Assembly: GCA_947458565.1 (NCBI GenBank)
Contig: CANGZK010000027.1
Location: 1-10,944 of the forward strand
From: Acidimicrobiaceae bacterium
GTDB taxonomy: Bacteria; Actinomycetota; Acidimicrobiia; Acidimicrobiales; Ilumatobacteraceae
DNA: 10,944 nt
Direction of reading: 5' to 3'
In this document: positions 1 to 4,870 of the stretch, piece by piece
Numbering within the stretch: the first letter of the stretch is position 1
Layout of the letters: each line of letters opens with the position of its first letter
Made by a program: the position numbers and the translations under genes
The notes under the pieces: generated by a model
The model's input: only the letters and a program-made list of their open reading frames with translations
Databases searched by the model: none
Told to the model about the DNA's origin: nothing

Positions 1-2
1 CA

Positions 3-629
3 GAACTTGGCAGCGGTTTCAAAATTGCAATGCGCGATCTCGAGATTCGTGGCGCAGGCAACTTGCTTGGCGAAGCCCAAAGCGGACACATCGCAGCAGT
101 TGGCTACGACCTCTATTGCGAACTTGTCAGCGAGGCCGTTGCAGAAAGGAAAGGCGAAGAAGTTCCGTCGGTTGTTCCCGAACTCAAACTTGACGTGCCA
201 ACCAATGCATTCTTGCCAACCGACTACGTCACCAAGGAAGAGTCACGATTGGATGCTTACCGCCGACTTGCTTCTGTCACTTCAGTTGCAGATGTGGAAG
301 ACATCCGCAACGAATGGCTCGACCGTTACGGCCCATTGCCACAACCTGCTCTCGCACTCATCAATGTGGGTTTGTTGCGAGCAGAATGTCATCGTCTTGG
401 CTTGCGCGAGTTGGTTGTTGCCGACGGTCGTGCGCGCATGTTGCCAATCTCACTCAAAGCAAGTGAAGTGATGCGCTTGCAACGCATTGCCAAAAGCCCA
501 GATTGGAACGAGAAGATCAAACAACTCGTCATCACATTGCCGAGAGCAACAAATCCAAAGATCGACGATGATGTAACTGTCACATTTCTTGTTGGGTTCC
601 TCCAAGAACTTGTAGAGCCAGCCAACTAG
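3..629 (+). CDS. mfd: Transcription-repair coupling factor Mfd, C-terminal part (5' end outside window)
   Basis: Mfd is a large cytoplasmic DNA translocase. It pushes RNA polymerase stalled at DNA damage off the template and recruits the UvrABC excision machinery. Only the last 208 codons are here. The reading frame is open from base 3, and the ATG at 30 is an internal methionine, not the start. The first residues form the end of the helicase module: the run DLEIRGAGNLLG followed by EAQSG is the RecG-like TRG translocation motif shared by Mfd and RecG. The rest matches the C-terminal regulatory domain (D7), including the conserved stretch SRLDAYRRLASV and the DRYGPLP region. The gene ends with TAG at 627-629, inside an 8-bp stem-loop that reaches toward the next gene. 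Recognition comes from motifs and from the actinobacterial order mfd...mazG, eno. Nothing about the helicase motifs upstream can be judged. Confidence 0.96.
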   Translation, partial: ELGSGFKIAMRDLEIRGAGNLLGEAQSGHIAAVGYDLYCELVSEAVAERKGEEVPSVVPELKLDVPTNAFLPTDYVTKEESRLDAYRRLASVTSVADVEDIRNEWLDRYGPLPQPALALINVGLLRAECHRLGLRELVVADGRARMLPISLKASEVMRLQRIAKSPDWNEKIKQLVITLPRATNPKIDDDVTVTFLVGFLQELVEPAN

Positions 630-636
630 GCTCTAC
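612..636 (+). promoter_or_regulatory. Stem-loop across the mfd stop codon, just before the PPIase start
   Basis: GTAGAGCC at 612-619 is the exact reverse complement of GGCTCTAC at 629-636, leaving a 9-base loop (620-628). The mfd stop codon lies at the loop/3'-arm boundary, and the arm ends three bases before the next ATG at 640. No T-run follows, so it is not a classical rho-independent terminator. It could slow or uncouple expression of the next gene in a read-through transcript, or it could be chance. An 8-bp perfect match in such a short gap is less expected than the 6-bp ones seen elsewhere in the window. Confidence 0.5.
627..632 (+). promoter_or_regulatory. Possible leaderless -10 element for the PPIase gene
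   Basis: TAGGCT fits the loose actinobacterial -10 pattern TANNNT and ends 7 bases before the ATG at 640. That would place transcription start at or near the A of the start codon. There is no Shine-Dalgarno sequence for this ATG, which agrees with a leaderless message. The motif is degenerate, lies within the stem-loop at 612-636, and I see no clear -35, so this is tentative. Confidence 0.25.
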
Positions 637-639
637 CAG

Positions 640-1581
640 ATGTCAATTGCCGTAATTACCCCTCAAACCAGCCATTTCCGTCGCCCGCTAGCACGTGCAG
701 CGATATTCGTTTCGTTGGTCCTCGTAGCCACAAGTTGTGGATCTTCGACCTCCGCCAAAACTGCCCTTTCTTTTAATGGCGACGAGATTTCAGTTGACAA
801 GTTCGAGAAAACAATTCTTCAACTAGCAGATGCCGAGCAAATCACTCTCGAAAATGGTCAGGCCACAGGCGATGTCGCCCGTTCAGTACTCGGCGCAATG
901 TTGCGCGGTGTTGCAACAAGCCAGATTGTCAAGCAATACAACGAAGCAGCAACACAGGAAGACAAGGATGCTGTGCTCGCACAGATGCAAGAGGATCCAA
1001 ACTTTGATGCATTAGGACCAGACTTGAAAGATCTCATTTTGTCGATGAACTCAGAAGACTTGGCGCTTGCTCGCATTAAGGCACCGGCAGAAAAAGAAGT
1101 TGTAGCGATGTACGAAAAAGCACCAGCATCACTTGGTGCAATCTGCGCGCAACATATTCTCGTCGAACAGTCAGCAACCGCCGACGAGGTCTTAAAACTT
1201 CTTAATGCTGGTGGAAACTTCAAGAAGGTGGCTGGAGCATATTCGATCGAACCAAACGCTGCCGAAACTGGTGGCGTACTTGGAAGCGCCGATGGCGACT
1301 GCTTGTTGCTCAGCGATTACCAGGCACAGTTTGATCCTGGTTTCACTGCTGGCGCACTGCTCGCAAAACCTGGTGTCCCATACGGCCCAGTCAAAAGCAG
1401 CTTTGGCTACCACGTCATCTTGGCCCGCCCATATGCAGACATCTCATCGTCCCTCAATGCACTCTTGGAAAAAACACCAGGACAAATGCTTGTTGTTGGA
1501 CTACTTGCTACAAGCACAGTCACTGTTGGTTCGCAGTATGGTCACTTCGATGCAGCAACTAACAAAATCGTCGCCAACTAA
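640..1581 (+). CDS. SurA/PpiC-type peptidyl-prolyl cis-trans isomerase, putative lipoprotein
   Basis: This is a 313-residue parvulin-type foldase, probably acting outside the cytoplasmic membrane on secreted proteins. Residues 18-31 form a hydrophobic export signal ending in VATSC, with Cys33 as a likely lipidation site. The lipobox is imperfect because Ala rather than Leu is at -3. Residues about 40-165 are a helical SurA N-terminal-like chaperone region. Residues about 168-267 are the rotamase domain: AQHILVE with His172, GGVLG at 211-215, and the closing FGYHVILA with His258. Two cysteines, Cys169 and Cys221, lie in the rotamase domain and could pair in an oxidising compartment. The start at ATG 640 is 10 bases after mfd and has no Shine-Dalgarno; it is preferred because it keeps the whole signal sequence. 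It sits between mfd and mazG, where M. tuberculosis has no such gene. The family call is firm; the substrate is unknown. Confidence 0.88.
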   Translation: MSIAVITPQTSHFRRPLARAAIFVSLVLVATSCGSSTSAKTALSFNGDEISVDKFEKTILQLADAEQITLENGQATGDVARSVLGAMLRGVATSQIVKQYNEAATQEDKDAVLAQMQEDPNFDALGPDLKDLILSMNSEDLALARIKAPAEKEVVAMYEKAPASLGAICAQHILVEQSATADEVLKLLNAGGNFKKVAGAYSIEPNAAETGGVLGSADGDCLLLSDYQAQFDPGFTAGALLAKPGVPYGPVKSSFGYHVILARPYADISSSLNALLEKTPGQMLVVGLLATSTVTVGSQYGHFDAATNKIVAN

Positions 1582-1583
1582 AT

Positions 1584-1609
1584 CGGTCAAGATTCGCAAC
1601 TCATGACCG
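1584..1609 (+). promoter_or_regulatory. Imperfect inverted repeat enclosing the mazG start codon
   Basis: CGGTCA at 1584-1589 is the exact reverse complement of TGACCG at 1604-1609. After one A/A mismatch, two more pairs (1591-1592 with 1601-1602) extend the helix. The mazG ATG at 1603 lies at this mismatch and in the 3' arm. In a transcript that reads through from upstream, the start codon would be partly held in structure. Six-base dyads arise by chance fairly often, so this is a weak candidate. Confidence 0.3.
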
Positions 1610-3057
1610 CACGCGTTGTGATTGTGGGCCTTGGCCCAGGGCCACGCAATACCGTCACGCAGGCAACTCTTGAGGCGATCGAACGAATCGATGTGCAGTT
1701 TGTGCGCACCAAGCGGCACCCAACTGCCGACTTGATGCCTAAAGCAACAAGTTTTGATTCGCTGTACGACACACTCCCAACATTTGAAGATGTGTACGGC
1801 GCGATCACCGAAGCTGTTGTTGCGGCCGCCCTCAAACACGGCGAGGTGTTGTATGCGGTGCCAGGTTCACCACTCATTCTCGAGTCGAGTGTTGCGCAGT
1901 TGCGCGCAGATTCACGCGTGGATGTACAAGTGCTACCTGCTCTAAGTTTTCTGGACCTTGCCTGGGAAGCACTCGGTATCGACCCAGTTAATGCGGGCGT
2001 GCGTCTTATCGATGGCCACCGTTTTGCACTCGAAGCATCTGGCGAACGCGGACCGTTGCTTGTCGCTCAGGTGCACGCCGACTGGGTACTCTCCGATGTC
2101 AAGTTGTCACACGAATCCGCAAACGGCAATGAGCCAGTTGTGTTGCTGCATCATCTCGGACTACCCGATCAACGTGTCGAACACACCACTTGGCAAGAAC
2201 TTGATCGCGTATTACCTGCCGATCACCTGACCACTTTGTACATCGCGCAAATGGCCGAACCAGTGTCGGGCGAACTCGCTCGACTACATCAATTGGCCCG
2301 CACATTGCGCGAGCAGTGCCCGTGGGACCGCGAGCAAACTCATGACTCGCTGATTAAACATCTGATCGAAGAAGCGTATGAAGTTGTTGACGCCATCGAA
2401 GCACTTGACGCAGATGATCCAGCAACCGATGAAGCGTTCATTGAAGAACTCGGTGACCTGCTCTACCAAGTTGAGTTTCACGCCACTATTGCCGAACAGC
2501 AGGGTCGCTTCAGCATGGCCGATGTAGCAAGGTCAATTCACGACAAACTCGTGCGTAGGCACCCACATGTGTTTGGAGACGTCGTTGCTAACAGCGCAAA
2601 CGATGTGGTGCAAACGTGGGACGAAGTAAAGCGTGCAGAGAAAAAATCGGCTGACGGCGCCGCAAGTTCTACATTTACTGGTGTGGCCAAGTCTGGCCCC
2701 TCGCTGCAATACGCCACGAAAATTCAAAAACGAGCGGCAGATGTTGGCTTCGACTGGCCAAATGCCGATGGAGCATTTGAAAAGATTGTTGAAGAGTCTG
2801 CAGAGATTCGCCAAGCAGTTGCGCTCAACAGCGACCCAGAAACGGTGCGTATGGAGTTGGGCGACTTGCTCTTTAGTGTGGTCAATCTGTCGCGCCACCT
2901 TGGCCACGATGCCGAGCAAGCGCTGCGCGGAGCAAGTGACAAATTTCGCCATCGTTTCGAGCAGGTCGAGCAACTGGCACTCTCACGAGACATCGATCTT
3001 GCCAAAGCACCACTTGAGCAACTTGATGCATTGTGGGATGAAGTCAAAAAACAATAA
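1603..3057 (+). CDS. mazG: MazG nucleotide pyrophosphohydrolase with N-terminal tetrapyrrole-methylase-like domain
   Basis: MazG hydrolyses nucleoside triphosphates to monophosphate and pyrophosphate, with roles in cleaning damaged nucleotides and stress responses. The 484-residue protein has three parts. Residues 1 to about 200 resemble SAM-dependent tetrapyrrole (corrin/porphyrin) methylases, with the glycine-rich GLGPG at 9-13 and YAVPGSP at 84-90. The first MazG domain starts near residue 224; it has the family signature CPWDREQTH and metal ligands EExxE (Glu256, Glu257, Glu260) and ExxD (Glu282, Asp285). The second MazG domain has EExxE (Glu397, Glu398, Glu401) and ExxD (Glu418, Asp421). 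Length and architecture match Bacillus subtilis YabN (about 490 residues) better than the shorter mycobacterial MazG. The start at ATG 1603, 21 bases after the PPIase, lets the glycine-rich loop begin near residue 9, the normal spacing. I see no ribosome binding site. Whether the methylase-like domain is catalytic cannot be told. Confidence 0.95.
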   Translation: MTARVVIVGLGPGPRNTVTQATLEAIERIDVQFVRTKRHPTADLMPKATSFDSLYDTLPTFEDVYGAITEAVVAAALKHGEVLYAVPGSPLILESSVAQLRADSRVDVQVLPALSFLDLAWEALGIDPVNAGVRLIDGHRFALEASGERGPLLVAQVHADWVLSDVKLSHESANGNEPVVLLHHLGLPDQRVEHTTWQELDRVLPADHLTTLYIAQMAEPVSGELARLHQLARTLREQCPWDREQTHDSLIKHLIEEAYEVVDAIEALDADDPATDEAFIEELGDLLYQVEFHATIAEQQGRFSMADVARSIHDKLVRRHPHVFGDVVANSANDVVQTWDEVKRAEKKSADGAASSTFTGVAKSGPSLQYATKIQKRAADVGFDWPNADGAFEKIVEESAEIRQAVALNSDPETVRMELGDLLFSVVNLSRHLGHDAEQALRGASDKFRHRFEQVEQLALSRDIDLAKAPLEQLDALWDEVKKQ

Positions 3058-3060
3058 GAT
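3055..3060 (+). promoter_or_regulatory. Putative -10 element of eno, overlapping the mazG stop codon
   Basis: TAAGAT starts with the TAA stop codon of mazG and ends exactly 6 bases before the eno ATG at 3067. It fits TANNNT and matches four of six bases of TATAAT. A partial -35 (TTGTGG, 3031-3036) lies 18 bases upstream. The 9-base gap between genes holds no Shine-Dalgarno sequence. Together these fit a leaderless eno promoter buried in the end of mazG. Confidence 0.42.
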
Positions 3061-3066
3061 CTTCTC

Positions 3067-4341
3067 ATGAGCAAGATCAGCCACGTCGCGGCGCGTGAGG
3101 TTTTAGATTCGCGAGGCAACCCAACCGTCGAAGTAGACGTGACGCTTGCGTCTGGATCAACCGGCAGAGCGATCGTTCCCTCCGGGGCGTCGACTGGCGC
3201 ACATGAAGCAACCGAGCTTCGTGATGGTGGCACTCGCTTCAAGGGCAAGGGTGTGCTCAATGCAGTTGCCAATGTCAACGGCGAAATTTCAACTGCACTT
3301 GTTGGCAGCGATGCGAGCAATCAAGCAGCAATCGACAACACATTGTGCGAACTGGATGGAACCCCAAACAAATCTCGACTCGGAGCTAATGCAATTCTCG
3401 GCGCAAGCTTGGCAACTGCCCATGCATCAGCAACCGAACGCAATTTGCCACTGTTTGCAGCAATAGGTGGCGATGAAGCATGCGTTTTACCAGTACCAAT
3501 GATGAACGTGCTCAACGGCGGCGTGCACGCCGACAACAACGTTGACCTTCAAGAGTTCATGATCATGCCGATTGGGGCATCAAGTTTTTCTGAAGGTTTG
3601 CGCTGGGGTGTCGAGACGTATCACACACTTAAATCGTTGTTGCACGATCGCAAACTTGCCACAGCAGTTGGTGACGAAGGTGGCTTTGCACCAAACCTCG
3701 CAAGCAACGAAGCTGCGATCGCAATTTTGGTTGATGCAATAGAAGCTGCAGGCTTTAAGCCGGGCATCGACATCTCTATCGCACTCGATCCCGCAATGAG
3801 CGAACTTTACAAAGATGGCAACTACCACCTCACTGGCGAAGGTCAGGTTTTTACAAGCGATCAATTGGTTGCCTGGTGGACATCACTCGTCAACAAATAT
3901 CCGATCGTCTCGATCGAAGACGGAATGGCAGAAGACGATTGGGCCGGATGGTCTTCGCTCACCAAAGCATTGGGGTCTCGTGTGCAACTCGTAGGTGATG
4001 ATCTTTTTGTCACCAACGTAAAACGGTTGCAACGTGGCATCGATGAACACGTCGCCAACAGCGTGCTTATCAAGGTCAATCAAATCGGCACCCTTACCGA
4101 AACTCTCAACACCATTTCGCTCGCTCGCAACAATCACTACACAAGTGTGATGAGCCACCGCAGCGGTGAAACCGAGGATGCAACCATTGCCGACTTGGCT
4201 GTTGCCACCAACTGTGGTCAGATCAAAACAGGCGCGCCAGCTCGCAGCGACAGAGTGGCAAAATACAACCAGTTGCTCCGCATCGAACAACGCTTAGGAA
4301 GTAACGCCAAATATCTCGGCAAACAAGCCGTAAGTCGCTAA
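3067..4341 (+). CDS. eno: Enolase (phosphopyruvate hydratase)
   Basis: Enolase converts 2-phosphoglycerate to phosphoenolpyruvate in glycolysis and runs in reverse in gluconeogenesis; it is a cytoplasmic Mg-dependent enzyme. At 424 residues it has normal bacterial length. All key parts are present: the flexible loop SGASTGAHE with Ser42, the block MMNVLNGGVHADNNVDLQE, the acid/base region GDEGGFAPN (Glu204), Mg ligands Asp241, Glu284 and Asp311, the catalytic base Lys336 in LIKVNQIGT, the SHRSGETED signature (363-371), and the C-terminal IKTGAPARSDR block. The N-terminus ISHVAAREVLDSRGNPTVEV is typical, which supports ATG 3067. The gene lies 9 bases after mazG and is followed by an FtsB/DivIC-like gene, as in many actinobacteria. 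No residue is missing and nothing suggests truncation. Confidence 0.99.
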   Translation: MSKISHVAAREVLDSRGNPTVEVDVTLASGSTGRAIVPSGASTGAHEATELRDGGTRFKGKGVLNAVANVNGEISTALVGSDASNQAAIDNTLCELDGTPNKSRLGANAILGASLATAHASATERNLPLFAAIGGDEACVLPVPMMNVLNGGVHADNNVDLQEFMIMPIGASSFSEGLRWGVETYHTLKSLLHDRKLATAVGDEGGFAPNLASNEAAIAILVDAIEAAGFKPGIDISIALDPAMSELYKDGNYHLTGEGQVFTSDQLVAWWTSLVNKYPIVSIEDGMAEDDWAGWSSLTKALGSRVQLVGDDLFVTNVKRLQRGIDEHVANSVLIKVNQIGTLTETLNTISLARNNHYTSVMSHRSGETEDATIADLAVATNCGQIKTGAPARSDRVAKYNQLLRIEQRLGSNAKYLGKQAVSR

Positions 4342-4375
4342 TCACGTACTCCCCCATTTTGGGCGCTCCACAAGC

Positions 4376-4387
4376 CACAATGGAAGG
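4376..4387 (+). promoter_or_regulatory. Possible leaderless promoter and GTG start context of the FtsB/DivIC-like gene
   Basis: CACAAT at 4376-4381 matches four of six bases of the -10 consensus and ends 6 bases before GTG 4388, the same spacing as at eno. The intervening GGAAGG would look like a Shine-Dalgarno, but it touches the start codon directly and cannot work as one for that codon. I see no convincing -35. If leaderless, transcription would start at the GTG. Confidence 0.3.
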
Positions 4388-4822
4388 GTGTCAAGTACCG
4401 ATCTGCATCTCGTGCGCCATCGAGGCGTTCGTGCATTTGCCGTCCCACTGACCGTTCTCGTGGTGTTCGCTCTTGCGGTCACTCTGTTTGTGGTGCCTGT
4501 GCGCACTTGGATGAGTCAGCGCAACGTGCTCGACGCAAAGCAGCAGGAATACGCCGCTTACGAAGACATGGTCGAGGATATGCAAAACCAAGTGAGCTAT
4601 CTGCAGTCGCCTGCCGGATTACGCGATGCCATTCGCACTCAACTTGGCTACCTCTATCCGTCCGAGCGCCGAGTTCCGATGATGGACACCCCTGCGCTTT
4701 CAACAACGCTCCCCGAGCGCTGGCCATACACAATCGTTTCAACAATGATGTTTGTCAAGACCCTCGAAGCGGCAGCGCAGGATGCCAAGGGCACGATTTC
4801 ACTTGACCCGCTTGTTCCGTAA
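4388..4822 (+). CDS. FtsB/DivIC-like septum formation initiator protein
   Basis: This 144-residue single-pass membrane protein of the FtsB/DivIC family would stabilise the division complex with FtsL and FtsQ/DivIB at the septum. A short basic cytoplasmic N-terminus is followed by one transmembrane helix (about residues 17-36). A coiled-coil-prone stretch (about 43-73) comes next. Then comes the family's hallmark block, here AGLRDAIRTQLGYLYPSE, which corresponds to the usual 'ARexLGyVkPGE' region. The last 45 residues are a poorly conserved extracytoplasmic tail. Start choice: GTG 4388 is the farthest upstream start I could support; GTG 4412 (Val9) would also keep the transmembrane helix, but ATG 4511 would lose it. 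It follows eno by 46 bases, as in mycobacteria. There the next genes are a DUF501 protein and an exopolyphosphatase; here a molybdenum hydroxylase gene follows instead. Confidence 0.85.
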   Translation: MSSTDLHLVRHRGVRAFAVPLTVLVVFALAVTLFVVPVRTWMSQRNVLDAKQQEYAAYEDMVEDMQNQVSYLQSPAGLRDAIRTQLGYLYPSERRVPMMDTPALSTTLPERWPYTIVSTMMFVKTLEAAAQDAKGTISLDPLVP

Positions 4823-4842
4823 CGCTCTTCGATCACTAACCT

Positions 4843-4865
4843 TGCTGTAATCCCCCACAGAGGAG
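4843..4865 (+). promoter_or_regulatory. Promoter-like extended -10 and strong ribosome binding site for the large hydroxylase subunit
   Basis: TGCTGTAAT at 4843-4851 is an extended -10 (TG-N-TGTAAT, five of six bases of TATAAT). AGAGGAG at 4859-4865 is a strong Shine-Dalgarno sequence with a 5-base spacer to ATG 4871, and it decides that start. No clear -35 is visible, which extended -10 promoters can tolerate. A start site about 7 bases after the -10 would give a leader of roughly 13 bases that just includes the ribosome binding site. Only 48 bases separate this gene from the preceding stop, and I see no terminator in them. Confidence 0.45.
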
Positions 4866-4870
4866 CAGCA

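Noticed and set aside
30..32. ATG at 30 as a start for the first gene
   Set aside because: The frame is open upstream to base 3 and the preceding residues ELGSGFKIA belong to Mfd, so this methionine is internal.
3058..3078. Inverted repeat GATCTT/AAGATC around the eno start
   Set aside because: Both arms contain the self-complementary GATC and the dyad is only 6 bp; it is likely chance, and a leaderless message would lack the 5' arm.
2724..3320. 198-codon open frame on the minus strand across mazG and eno
   Set aside because: It lies antisense to two strongly recognised genes, its protein is low-complexity rich in Ser/Arg/Ala, and it has no family resemblance. It is a shadow of coding bias.
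4342..4387. Terminator after eno
   Set aside because: CCCA-TTT-TGGG (4353-4363) gives only a 4-bp stem and no T-run follows.
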